From Actinocorallia sp. API 0066 (GTDB lineage: Bacteria; Actinomycetota; Actinomycetes; Streptosporangiales; Streptosporangiaceae), in assembly GCF_020991275.1 (NCBI RefSeq), contig NZ_JAJLQY010000007.1, forward strand, positions 62,001 to 126,000: a stretch of DNA of 64,000 nucleotides. The letters are read 5' to 3'. Below are positions 37,558-46,632 of this stretch, one piece after another. Made by a program: the position numbers and the translations under genes. Under the pieces are notes generated by a model. It saw only the letters and a list, made by a program, of their open reading frames with translations. It was not told where the DNA came from and made no database searches. Each line of letters opens with the position of its first letter. The stretch's first letter is position 1.

Positions 37558-38277
37558 GTGCCGCACCCTGAACGCCCAGCCTCGCGCCTCGTCCTGTGGA
37601 ACGTCGACCACACACTGCTCGACGCGGGGAGGGTCACCCGCGAGGCGTACGCGGAGGCGTTCACCGAGGTCACCGGCAAGCCGATGGTGCGGCTGGCGCC
37701 GACGGCGGGCCGCACCGAGTCGGAGATCATCTTCGAGACCCTCGCGTTCAACGGGATCGTCACCGACGACGACCACCTGGACGCGTTCACCGCCGCGCTG
37801 GAGCGCGCCTTCGCCGTCCGGCGGGACAAGGTGCGGGCGCACGCCAGGGTGCTGCCGGGCGCGGTCGAGGCGCTGGCCGCCGCCGCCCGGCTGCCCGGCG
37901 CCGTCCAGTCGGTGCTGACGGGCTCGCTGGAGGGCACCGCGCGGATCAAGCTCGCCGAACTCGGCCTGGACCGGCACCTGGACCTGTCCGTCGGCGGCTA
38001 CTTCTCGCCCGTCTACCCCAAGGGCGCGACCATCGAGACGTCGCGGATCAAGGCGGCCGCCGCCTACCAGACGACGATCGCGGAGGCCGCGACCGTCCTG
38101 GTCGCCGACCACCCCCTGGACGTCCGCGCCGCGCAGATCGCCCGCGCCCGCAGCGTCGGCGTCGCCACCGGCACCGCCACCGAGACCGAACTCCGCGCCG
38201 CGGGCGCCGACGCCGTCCTCCCCACCCTCGCCGACACCCGCGCCATCCTCGAAACGATCGACCGCCTAACCCGCTAG
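37558..38277 (+). CDS. HAD-family hydrolase (phosphoglycolate phosphatase-like)
   Basis: This 239-residue protein has motif I as LVLWNVDHTLLD (the nucleophile position is Asn-Val-Asp: the first Asp of DxDxT is replaced by Asn, although the second Asp is kept). Motif II is SVLTGSLEG, the motif III region PKGATIETSR and motif IV VLVADHPLDV. The start is GTG 37558. Loss of the nucleophile would impair classical HAD phosphatase chemistry, so it may be a non-hydrolytic member. The last 12 bp overlap the convergent soxR gene. Confidence 0.85.
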   Translation: MPHPERPASRLVLWNVDHTLLDAGRVTREAYAEAFTEVTGKPMVRLAPTAGRTESEIIFETLAFNGIVTDDDHLDAFTAALERAFAVRRDKVRAHARVLPGAVEALAAAARLPGAVQSVLTGSLEGTARIKLAELGLDRHLDLSVGGYFSPVYPKGATIETSRIKAAAAYQTTIAEAATVLVADHPLDVRAAQIARARSVGVATGTATETELRAAGADAVLPTLADTRAILETIDRLTR

Positions 38278-38748
38278 GCACACCCCCGGAGACCGGCCCA
38301 ATAAATCCGTCAGGGTTCTGGGGCCGGGGCCTTCGGCGGCGAGGTGGTCGTTGGGGTTGACGATGGGGCAGAGGTCGAGGGAGAGGCAGCCGCAGCCGAT
38401 GCAGCCGGTGAGGCGGTCGCGCAGTTCGGTGAGCAGGGTGATGCGGTGGGTGAGGTCCTCCTCCCAGGACGCCGACAGGGCCGCCCAGTCGGCGCGGGTG
38501 GGGGTCCGCCCCTCCGGGAGCAGGCACAGCGCCTCGCGGATCGCGGCGAGCGACACACCGACGCGCTGGGCCAGCCGGACGAACGCGACACGGCGCAGCG
38601 TCTCGCGGGTGTACCTGCGCTGGTTGCCCGTCGTGCGGCGGCTGTGGATCAGTCCCTCGCGCTCGTAGAAGCGCAGTGTCGAGGCGGCGACGCCGCTGCG
38701 CTCGGCGAGCTCCCCGATCGTCAGTTCCTTACGGACGGCCTCCGTCAT
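38266..38748 (-). CDS. soxR: Redox-sensitive MerR-family activator SoxR
   Basis: This 160-residue regulator has a MerR winged helix (about 8-75, TIGELAERSGVAASTLRFYEREGLI), a dimerisation coiled coil and the C-terminal [2Fe-2S] cluster motif C-x2-C-x-C-x5-C (CIGCGCLSLDLC). Oxidation of the cluster by redox-active compounds activates transcription. In actinomycetes SoxR senses endogenous redox-active metabolites. ATG 38748 is used. I found no clear SoxR box next to the gene, so its targets are probably elsewhere. Confidence 0.95.
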   Translation of the reverse strand: MTEAVRKELTIGELAERSGVAASTLRFYEREGLIHSRRTTGNQRRYTRETLRRVAFVRLAQRVGVSLAAIREALCLLPEGRTPTRADWAALSASWEEDLTHRITLLTELRDRLTGCIGCGCLSLDLCPIVNPNDHLAAEGPGPRTLTDLLGRSPGVCLAG

Positions 38749-39048
38749 GCGCAAGACCCTAACGGGAAGTTCCCGGCATGGCAGAATGTGAGGTAAGTCA
38801 CGCGGGCTCGAGGTGTGATCCAGAAAAACACTGGTCAGGGAACGCGCGGGAAAGGAATTCTCGGGTCCGGGCAACGCCGTCGGGGTGTTTGGGCGTCCTC
38901 TTCCACAAAGGTGCTCTACTGCGCCCCCCGCCTTCACGGCTGTACAGTCCATCCGAAACGCGGGTGAACGCGGTGCGGACGAAAGGGACGGCCGGGGCGC
39001 CGGACGACGAAACCGAAGCCGCGAGGCGACGACGGGGGAAGACCAACG
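38749..39048. other. 300-bp gap between divergent soxR and Ser/Thr kinase gene
   Basis: I see no gene. The gap holds promoters for both genes. An 11-bp inverted repeat GGGAA-G-TTCCC lies about 15 bp upstream of soxR, but it lacks the SoxR-box pattern. Confidence 0.4.
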
Positions 39049-40560
39049 ATGGTGGCGGAGCTACGGTCCAATGATCCGCTGCGCCTCGGCCAGTACCGGA
39101 TCGAGGGCCGGCTCGGCGAGGGCGGCCAGGGGGTCGTGTACCTCGGCAGGCACGCGGACGGCGGGGAGCCGCGTGCCATCAAGCTGCTGCACCTGGAGGC
39201 CGACGACAAGGCGCGCCAGCGGTTCCTGCGCGAGGTGGAGGTGGCCAAGAAGGTCGCCCCCTTCTGCACCGCCCGACTGTACGACGTCGGCGCGGACGGC
39301 GACCAGTTCTACACGGTCAGCGAGTACGTGCCGGGGCCCAGCCTCCAGATCCGGGTCCAGCAGGACGGCCCGCTGAGCGAGGCCGAGCTGGAGCGCCTGG
39401 CCGTGGGCACCGCGACGGCCCTGGTGTCGATCCACCAGGCCGGGATCATCCACCGCGACTTCAAGCCGCACAACGTGCTCCTCGGCCCGGACGGCCCCCG
39501 CGTGATCGACTTCGGTGTCGCCAAGGCGCTGAGCGCGTCCACGACGCTCACCAGCCGGGTCATCGGCACCCCGTCCTACATGTCGCCCGAGCAGGTCGAG
39601 GGCGAGGAGGTCAGCACCGCGGCGGACGTGTTCTGCTGGGCGTCCACGATGGTCTACGCCGCCACCGGCGAGCCGCCGTTCGGCCAGGACACGATCATGG
39701 CGGTGATCAACCGGATCGCCAACCACGAGCCGGAACTGGGAGCGCTCCAGGGTTCGATGCGGGCCCTGATCCTCGACTGCCTCGCCAAGGACGCCGAGGA
39801 CCGCCCGTCCACCCGCGACGTGCTGATGCGGCTGCTCGGCCACGCCGACGCGCCCGCCCCGATCGCCGCCGCGGGCGACGAGCCCACCGCGATGCTCAAC
39901 GTGGGCGCGGCCCTGGCCGTGGACGCGGGCGACCCCAACGTCACCTCGCTCGACCCGTCGCGCACCACGGTGCAGGGCCTCAGCCCCGGCGAGTGGGCGG
40001 CGCGCGGCGGCGAGCTGGCGCCCGCGCCGGGCGTCTACCCGCGCCGGGAGGCCCGCAGGGCGCGCCGGGCCGCGAAGGTCCCCTGGTTCATCACGGCGGC
40101 CGCCGTCTCGTTCGCCGTGTTCACCGCGGGCGGGGCGGGCTTTGTCGTCTACAAGATCTCCTCGGCCGACGCCGGCGCCAAGGAGGCGCCGACCACGGTC
40201 GAGCCGGGCCCGCCCTCGCAGGGCAACGACCCGACCCGCAGGCCGGGTTCGACGGCGACCGCCACCGACCCGGGACAGGGCCCGCCGATCTACACCACGA
40301 CGACCCCGACAAAGCCGTCCGAGACCCCGACCGGCACGCCGTCGACGACGCCGAAGCCGAGCCAGACCACCAAGGACCCGAAGCCGACGTCCACCCCGAC
40401 GGTCACCCAGCCGCCGGTGGACCCGCCCGACGACCCGGATCCGACGACGCCGCCCCCGGTGGACCCGACCACCGACCCGACCGGCGGCGCGGGTGGCGCG
40501 GGCGGCGGAGGCGGTGCGGGCGGCGCGGGCGGCGTCCTGCCGCCGCTCGGCGGCAACTGA
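39049..40560 (+). CDS. Membrane-anchored serine/threonine protein kinase
   Basis: This 503-residue Hanks-type kinase has a cytoplasmic kinase domain (about 12-275) with the Gly loop GRLGEGGQGVVYLG, catalytic Lys in RAIKLL, HRDFKPHNVLL, DFGVAK and the APE-like SPEQVEG. All are intact, so it should be active. A juxtamembrane linker and one TM helix (about 346-367) follow. The extracellular tail is Pro/Thr-rich and ends in a Gly-rich stretch with no PASTA repeat, so it probably does not sense muropeptides like PknB. It is followed by gdh on the same strand. In Streptomyces, PkaA/PkaB-type kinases occur in this region, as I recall. Confidence 0.93.
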   Translation: MVAELRSNDPLRLGQYRIEGRLGEGGQGVVYLGRHADGGEPRAIKLLHLEADDKARQRFLREVEVAKKVAPFCTARLYDVGADGDQFYTVSEYVPGPSLQIRVQQDGPLSEAELERLAVGTATALVSIHQAGIIHRDFKPHNVLLGPDGPRVIDFGVAKALSASTTLTSRVIGTPSYMSPEQVEGEEVSTAADVFCWASTMVYAATGEPPFGQDTIMAVINRIANHEPELGALQGSMRALILDCLAKDAEDRPSTRDVLMRLLGHADAPAPIAAAGDEPTAMLNVGAALAVDAGDPNVTSLDPSRTTVQGLSPGEWAARGGELAPAPGVYPRREARRARRAAKVPWFITAAAVSFAVFTAGGAGFVVYKISSADAGAKEAPTTVEPGPPSQGNDPTRRPGSTATATDPGQGPPIYTTTTPTKPSETPTGTPSTTPKPSQTTKDPKPTSTPTVTQPPVDPPDDPDPTTPPPVDPTTDPTGGAGGAGGGGGAGGAGGVLPPLGGN

Positions 40561-40635
40561 TCCCCCGGCTGGGAACCGGGCGTCCGGCGCCGGACGTGCG
40601 GCTTCCGGGCGGATACCGGCGGCGCACTCGCTAGG

Positions 40636-43600
40636 GTGGGCGTGGTACGGATGCGGCATCACAACGGAGTGATGAAGGGATCGCTGCCGACCATGGGCAC
40701 ACTCGACGAAGCCAAGGACGACCTGCTGGTGCGGGCCGCGCGGACCTGCGCGAAACCCCACGAACAAGAACAGGTGCTCGATTTCCTTAGGCTGTACTAC
40801 CGGCAGGTCTCCCCCGAGGACCTGTTGACCCGCGACCCCGCCGACGTGTGCGGGCCCGCCCTCGGGCACCGCCACTTCGGCGAGCGGCGCAAACCGGGAC
40901 AGACGCTCCTGCGCGTGTTCACCCCCGGCCTGGAGGAGTACGGCTGGGATCCGGGGCACAGCGTGGTGCAGGCGGTCACCGACGACATGCCCTACCTGAT
41001 CGACTCGCTCACCATGGAGCTGAGCCGGCACGGGCTGGCCGTCCACCTGATCGTGCACCCGCTGATGGGCGTGGACCGGGACGCCGACGGCCGCCTGGTG
41101 AACTTCCGGCACAGCCGCGACATCCTGGACGACGTCGACGAGTCGTGGCTGCACATCGAGATCGACCGGACCACCGACCCGGAGGCCCTGGCCGAGCTGC
41201 GCGCCGACCTGGAGCGCGTCCTCAAGGACGTGTACATGGCCGACGAGGACGAGCCGATGATGCAGTCGTTCGCCGGGCAGATCGCGCTGGAGGTCAGGGA
41301 GAACCCGCCGCCGCTGCCGGAGAAGGAGATCGCGGAGGGCGTCGAGCTGCTCGACTGGCTCGCTGACGGCCACTTCACGTTCCTCGGCTACCGCGACTAC
41401 TCCCTGTCGGAGGACGGATCGACGCTGATCCCGGTCTCCGGCACGGGCCTGGGCATCCTGCGCGAGGAGAAGAAGGAGTCGCGCAGCTTCGCGGCGATGC
41501 CGCCGGAGGTCAGGGCCAGGGCCCGTGAGCCGAAGATGCTCATCCTCACCAAGGCCAACAGCCGCGCTACGGTGCACCGCCCCCACTACCTGGACTACAT
41601 CGGCGTCAAGCGGTTCGAGGGCGGCGAGGTCGTCGGTGAGAGCCGTTTCCTCGGGCTGTTCACGCACGTCGCCTACTCGGAGTCGATCTCGCACATCCCC
41701 GTCCTGAAGCGGAAGCTGGACGAGGTGCTCCAGCGGGCGGAGGTCACCCCGGAGTCCTATGACGGGCAGGATCTCATCGAGATCCTTGAGGACTACCCGC
41801 GCGACGAGCTCTTCCAGACGTCGGTGGACGACCTCGTCAGGATCTCCACCGGCGTCCTGCGGCTGCGTGACAGGCGCCGTCTCAAGCTGTTCCTGCGCAA
41901 GGACGACTACGGCCGCTACATGTCGTGCATGGTGTACCTGCCGCGCGACAAGTACACGACGCAGATCCGGCTGCGCCTCCAGGAGATCCTGCGCCGCGCG
42001 TTCAACGGCGTCGCGGTGGACTACAGCGCCCAGGTCACCGAGGGGCAGCTCGCCCGCCTGCACATCGTGGTGCGCGGCGAGCGGGGCAAGCCGCTGCCCG
42101 ACGTCGACCCGGACGAGCTGGAGACGCGGCTCGCCGCCGCGACCCGCTCCTGGTCGGACGACCTGGCCGAGGCGATCGTCAGCCAGGTCGGCGAGGAGCC
42201 CGCGCGCGCGCTTTCCGCCGCCTATGGCGACGCCTTCCCCGAGGCGTACAAGGCGGACTTCCCGGCCCGCACCGCGGTAGCCGACCTGCGCAGGCTGGAC
42301 GCCCTGGACGACGACGTCGCGACGACCATGAGCCTGTACGAGCCCTACGAGGCGGCCCCCGGCGAGGTCCGCCTGAAGATCTACCACCGGGGCGAGCCGA
42401 TCTCCCTGTCCCGGATGCTGCCGATGCTGCAGCACATGGGCGTCGAGGTGGTGGACGAGCGCCCCTACGAGATCAACACGGGCGACCGCCGCCGCTTCCA
42501 CATCTACGACCTGGGCCTTCGCCACTCCGTCACGGACGTGGAGGAGAGCCGCCTCAAGGGCCTGTTCCAGGACGCGCTGATGGCGGCGTGGCGGGGCGAG
42601 GTCGAGAACGACGGGTTCAACGCGCTCGTCCTGCACGCCGGGCTCACCTGGCAGCAGGCGATGATCATCCGCGCCTACGCCAAGTACCTGCGCCAGATCG
42701 GCACCGCCTTCACCCAGCACTTCATCGAGGACGTGCTGCGCGCCAACGCGCCGATCACCCGGCTGCTGGTCCGGCTGTGGGAGTCGCGGCTCAGCCCGGC
42801 GCTCACCGAGGGCGAGCCGGAACGCACCGCCGCCATCAGCGAGGAGCTGTCCGGCATGCTCGACGAGGTCGCCAGCCTCGACGAGGACCGCATCCTGCGC
42901 ACGTTCTTCGACATGATCCGCGGCACCCTGCGCACCAACTTCTGGCAGCACCGGCGGTACCTGTCGCTGAAGTTCGACCCGGCGCGCATCCCCGAGCTGC
43001 CCGCGCCCCGGCCCAAGTTCGAGATCTTCGTCTACTCGCCCCGGGTCGAGGGCGTCCACCTGCGGTTCGGCACGGTCGCGCGCGGCGGCCTGCGCTGGTC
43101 GGACCGGCGCGAGGACTTCCGCACCGAGATCCTCGGCCTGGTCAAGGCGCAGGCGGTGAAGAACACGGTGATCGTCCCGGCCGGGGCCAAGGGCGGGTTC
43201 GTCGGCAAGCGGCTGCCCGACCCGGTGATCGACCGCGACCAGTGGCTGGCCGACGGGATCGCCTGCTACAAGGAGTTCATCTCCGGCCTGCTCGACCTCA
43301 CCGACAACCTCGTGGACGGCAAGGTCGTGCCCGCCCCGGACGTGGTCAGGCACGACGGCGACGACACCTACCTCGTCGTCGCCGCCGACAAGGGCACCGC
43401 CGCGTTCTCCGACATCGCCAACGGCGTCGCCGCCGACTACGGCTTCTGGCTGGGCGACGCGTTCGCCTCCGGCGGCTCGGTCGGCTACGACCACAAGGCG
43501 ATGGGCATCACCGCGCGCGGCGCCTGGGAGTCGGTCAGGTACCACTTCCAGTCGCTCGGCCGCGACGTGCAGACCGAGGACTTCACCGTGGTCGGCGTCG

Positions 43601-45498
43601 GCGACATGTCCGGCGACGTGTTCGGCAACGGGATGCTCCTGTCGGAGCACACCAAGCTGGTGTGCGCGTTCGACCACCGGCACGTGTTCGTCGACCCGGA
43701 CCCGGACCCGGCCGTCTCGTTCGCGGAGCGGCGGCGGCTGTTCGAGCTGCCGCGCAGCTCGTGGGCCGACTACAACACGACGCTCATCTCCGAGGGCGGC
43801 GGCGTGTTCCCGCGCTCGGCCAAGTCGATCCGGCTGACCCCGCAGATCCGGGCGGCGCTCGGCATCCACGAGGACGTCGCCGCGCTCACCCCGTTCGAGC
43901 TGATCAAGGCGGCGCTGCTCGCCCCGGTGGACCTGCTGTGGAACGGCGGCATCGGCACCTACGTCAAGGCGTCCACCGAGAGCAACGCCGACGTCGGGGA
44001 CAAGGCCAACGACCCGGTCCGGGTGGACGGCGGCGAGCTGCGCTGCAAGGTGATCGGCGAGGGCGGCAACCTCGGCCTCACCCAGCTCGGCCGGATCGAG
44101 TTCGCCAAACAGGGCGGCCTGGTCAACACCGACTTCATCGACAACTCCGCCGGGGTGGACACCTCCGACCACGAGGTGAACATCAAGATCCTCCTGGACG
44201 AGGTGGTGCGGGACGGCGAGCTGACCACCCGCCAGCGCGACGCCCTCCTGGACGAGATGACCGACGAGGTCGGCGAGATGGTCCTGCGGGACAACTACCG
44301 GCAGAACGTCGTGCTCGGCACCACCCGCGCCCAGGCGTCCAGCATGATGCACGTCCACGCCCGCTACCTGCGCAAGCTGGAGCGCGACGGCCGCCTCAAC
44401 CGCAAGCTGGAGGCGCTGCCGGACGACAAGACCATCGCCGAGCGCCGCCAGGCCGGGCAGGGCCTGTTCTCCCCGGAGATCGCCGTCCTGCTCGCCTACA
44501 CCAAGCTCACGCTGGACGCGGAGATCACCGCCTCCGCGCTGCCGGACGACCCGTACCTGGCGGACTGGCTCGTCGAGTACTTCCCGACCCCGCTGCGCGA
44601 GCGGTTCCGCCGCTACATGGACGCGCACCCGCTGCGCCGCGAGATCATCACGACCCAGGTCGTGAACGACGTGGTGAACAACTCGGGCACCACGTTCATC
44701 TTCCGGCTGGGCGAGGAGACCGGCGCGTCCCCGGCCGACCTGGCCCGCGCCTACCTCGTCGTCCGCGAGGTCTTCGACCTGCAGAGCTACTGGGCCGACG
44801 TGGACGCGTTGGGCGGCAGCGTCGACCAGGCGGCGCAGATCAAGCTGCTGCTGGAGGCGCGCAAGCTGACCGAGCGCGGCGCCCGCTGGCTGGTCGCCAA
44901 CCGGCGGCCGCCGTTCGACGTCCGCGAGACCATCGCCCGGTTCCGGGACGGCGCGGCCAAGCTCGCCGCGACCCTGCCCGACCAGCTGTCCGGCCGCGAC
45001 CTCGAGGCGTTCCAGGAGCGGCGCGACATGTACGTCGCGCGGGGCGTCCCGGTGGAGCTGGCCGAGCGGTCGGCGATCATGGTCGCCGCGTACTCGACGC
45101 TCGACCTGGTCGAGGTGGCGCACGAGACGGGACGGCCGGTCGAGGAGGTCGCCGAGGTCTACTTCGACCTGGGCGACCGGCTCCAGCTCGCCCGGCTCCG
45201 GGAGCGGATCTTCGCGCTGCCGCGCGACGACCGCTGGCGGTCGATGGCCCGGGGCGCGCTGCGCGACGACCTGTACGCCGCGCACGCCGAGCTGGCCCGG
45301 GACGTCGTGGTGAACACCGCGTCCGGCGACCCGGAGGCGCGGGTGGCGGCCTGGAACCTCCGCAACGAGGCGGCGGTGCGCAGGGCGGCGCAGACCCTCA
45401 CCGAGATCTGGGAGAGCGACAGCTACGACCTGGCGACCCTGTCGGTCGCGCTGCGCGCCATCCGCACCCTGGTGCGGGCGAGCACACTGCCCGACTGA
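40636..45498 (+). CDS. gdh: Giant NAD-specific glutamate dehydrogenase (about 180 kDa class)
   Basis: This enzyme deaminates glutamate to 2-oxoglutarate with NAD+, a catabolic role. It has up to 1620 residues: a long N-terminal regulatory region with ACT-like segments, the catalytic core (about 750-1250) with VKNTVIVPAGAKGGFVGKRLP (active-site Lys), VGVGDMSGDVFGNGMLLS and the Rossmann part, then a large C-terminal helical region. The start is uncertain: GTG 40636, ATG 40651 or ATG 40672, with homology only from MGTLDEAKDDLL (about residue 20). A strong terminator follows at 45518-45557. It can dispose of the glutamate made by PruA. Confidence 0.95.
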   Translation: MGVVRMRHHNGVMKGSLPTMGTLDEAKDDLLVRAARTCAKPHEQEQVLDFLRLYYRQVSPEDLLTRDPADVCGPALGHRHFGERRKPGQTLLRVFTPGLEEYGWDPGHSVVQAVTDDMPYLIDSLTMELSRHGLAVHLIVHPLMGVDRDADGRLVNFRHSRDILDDVDESWLHIEIDRTTDPEALAELRADLERVLKDVYMADEDEPMMQSFAGQIALEVRENPPPLPEKEIAEGVELLDWLADGHFTFLGYRDYSLSEDGSTLIPVSGTGLGILREEKKESRSFAAMPPEVRARAREPKMLILTKANSRATVHRPHYLDYIGVKRFEGGEVVGESRFLGLFTHVAYSESISHIPVLKRKLDEVLQRAEVTPESYDGQDLIEILEDYPRDELFQTSVDDLVRISTGVLRLRDRRRLKLFLRKDDYGRYMSCMVYLPRDKYTTQIRLRLQEILRRAFNGVAVDYSAQVTEGQLARLHIVVRGERGKPLPDVDPDELETRLAAATRSWSDDLAEAIVSQVGEEPARALSAAYGDAFPEAYKADFPARTAVADLRRLDALDDDVATTMSLYEPYEAAPGEVRLKIYHRGEPISLSRMLPMLQHMGVEVVDERPYEINTGDRRRFHIYDLGLRHSVTDVEESRLKGLFQDALMAAWRGEVENDGFNALVLHAGLTWQQAMIIRAYAKYLRQIGTAFTQHFIEDVLRANAPITRLLVRLWESRLSPALTEGEPERTAAISEELSGMLDEVASLDEDRILRTFFDMIRGTLRTNFWQHRRYLSLKFDPARIPELPAPRPKFEIFVYSPRVEGVHLRFGTVARGGLRWSDRREDFRTEILGLVKAQAVKNTVIVPAGAKGGFVGKRLPDPVIDRDQWLADGIACYKEFISGLLDLTDNLVDGKVVPAPDVVRHDGDDTYLVVAADKGTAAFSDIANGVAADYGFWLGDAFASGGSVGYDHKAMGITARGAWESVRYHFQSLGRDVQTEDFTVVGVGDMSGDVFGNGMLLSEHTKLVCAFDHRHVFVDPDPDPAVSFAERRRLFELPRSSWADYNTTLISEGGGVFPRSAKSIRLTPQIRAALGIHEDVAALTPFELIKAALLAPVDLLWNGGIGTYVKASTESNADVGDKANDPVRVDGGELRCKVIGEGGNLGLTQLGRIEFAKQGGLVNTDFIDNSAGVDTSDHEVNIKILLDEVVRDGELTTRQRDALLDEMTDEVGEMVLRDNYRQNVVLGTTRAQASSMMHVHARYLRKLERDGRLNRKLEALPDDKTIAERRQAGQGLFSPEIAVLLAYTKLTLDAEITASALPDDPYLADWLVEYFPTPLRERFRRYMDAHPLRREIITTQVVNDVVNNSGTTFIFRLGEETGASPADLARAYLVVREVFDLQSYWADVDALGGSVDQAAQIKLLLEARKLTERGARWLVANRRPPFDVRETIARFRDGAAKLAATLPDQLSGRDLEAFQERRDMYVARGVPVELAERSAIMVAAYSTLDLVEVAHETGRPVEEVAEVYFDLGDRLQLARLRERIFALPRDDRWRSMARGALRDDLYAAHAELARDVVVNTASGDPEARVAAWNLRNEAAVRRAAQTLTEIWESDSYDLATLSVALRAIRTLVRASTLPD

Positions 45499-45517
45499 CC
45501 CGCGCACACACCACACA

Positions 45518-45557
45518 CGTAGGGCGCCCCTTGTGCCGTCACCGGGGGCGCCCTACG
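45518..45557. terminator. Terminator hairpin after gdh
   Basis: CGTAGGGCGCCCC (45518-45530) pairs perfectly over 13 bp with GGGGCGCCCTACG (45545-45557), with a 14-nt loop. It sits between gdh and the convergent lipoprotein gene. Confidence 0.85.
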
Positions 45558-45621
45558 CGCTTTCATCGGCGCGGGACGGGGCAGCGGTCATATGCCGTCC
45601 CGCGCCGACGTCTCGGGGGCG

Positions 45622-46560
45622 TCAGGACGCCTGGGCCTCGACCGCCTTGCGGCTGACCGCCTTGACCGTCGCGTCGCCCGTGGTGGGCACGTCGGCCAGG
45701 TACTGGATCAGCGTGGTGGCGGTGAGGTTCTTGACCTTGCCCTTGGGGGCGAGGCCGAGCAGGTCGCCCGCGACCGGCACCTTGTCGCCCGCGTACGCCT
45801 CCTGCTGGCGCAGCACGTACCAGACGAACGCGCCGCCGTTGTCGGTGCGCAGCGCGTAGCTTCCGGTGCCCGCTGGGGCGAAGCTCGTCGAGAACGTGAC
45901 GCCCGCCTGGCCAAGACCGGTGTTGATCTTCTGGATCATGGCGTGCGTGTCGGTGGTCTGCGGCCCGGCCGCCAGGCCCTTGGCGCCCGCCGCCTCGGGG
46001 CCGTCGGTGAGCAGTGTGGCGTGCGCGCCCGCGAGCTGGTCCGGCTTGAGCGCGAGGCCGTCCGTCGCGGACTCGGCGTAGCCCTCGGCGTCCAGGGTGA
46101 CGCCCTTCAGCGGGGTGGTCTCCTTACGTCGCGGATCGGCGGCGAGCTTCCAGGTGCCGCCCTCGCCCCCGTCCTGGACGAACAGGAGCGCGTGCCGGGT
46201 GTCGCCGCCGGACTGGGCGTCCACCGCGAACCAGCGCTGCCGCCCCTCGGCGATCCGTGGGACGTAGAAGACGGGGTCGGTGAAGGTGACCGCCTCGCGC
46301 TTCTTCTTCGTCGCCTTGTGCAGCTTGAAGGCCGCGGTGTCCATCTGGAGCTGCGGGCCCGTCTCCACCGGCGTCAGCAGCGCCGGGTCCAGGGCCGCGG
46401 CGGCCTTGGCGGCCGCCGTCTGGTACTCGGTCAGGACGCCCTTCGCCTGGTCCAGGGTCAGGGCGGGCGGCGCCGCGGCGTCGGCGGCCTTGTCCGCGCC
46501 GCCGCAGGCGGAGCTGAGGACGATCGGGAGAACGGCCAGGGCCGTGTACGCAGTGCGCAT
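45622..46560 (-). CDS. Putative lipoprotein, paralogue of the adjacent gene
   Basis: This 312-residue secreted protein has a signal segment with a loose lipobox (SSAC) near residue 20, then a two-part extracytoplasmic region. I recognise no catalytic motif. Segments such as DPVFYVPRIAEGRQRWFAVDA and SYALRTDNGGAFVWYVL align with the same parts of the protein encoded just upstream, so the two are tandem paralogues. ATG 46560 is favoured because GAGG lies 6 bp upstream; an ATG at 46572 is also in frame. Confidence 0.78.
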   Translation of the reverse strand: MRTAYTALAVLPIVLSSACGGADKAADAAAPPALTLDQAKGVLTEYQTAAAKAAAALDPALLTPVETGPQLQMDTAAFKLHKATKKKREAVTFTDPVFYVPRIAEGRQRWFAVDAQSGGDTRHALLFVQDGGEGGTWKLAADPRRKETTPLKGVTLDAEGYAESATDGLALKPDQLAGAHATLLTDGPEAAGAKGLAAGPQTTDTHAMIQKINTGLGQAGVTFSTSFAPAGTGSYALRTDNGGAFVWYVLRQQEAYAGDKVPVAGDLLGLAPKGKVKNLTATTLIQYLADVPTTGDATVKAVSRKAVEAQAS

Positions 46561-46632
46561 GGATTGCCTCATCGGGTAATGGACTGTGCTCGCCCGGAAG
46601 CATCGCACAGTGCGGGACCGATCACACTGCGT

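Noticed and set aside
33476-37615. A 1379-codon minus-strand frame across nagZ and pruA
   Set aside because: It is the same antisense artefact; plus-strand genes are well supported.
38749-38800. SoxR box next to soxR
   Set aside because: The inverted repeat GGGAAGTTCCC does not have the SoxR box form, so no target site is claimed.
40581-40596. Perfect 16-bp palindrome CGTCCGGCGCCGGACG before gdh
   Set aside because: All-GC palindromes of this length are expected a few times by chance at this base composition, and it has no other support as an operator or terminator.
39061-45516. A very long open frame (about 2150 codons) antisense to the kinase and gdh genes
   Set aside because: It is the antisense shadow of two clear genes; it is His/Arg/Gly-rich low complexity and matches no family. 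GC-rich codon bias keeps such frames open.
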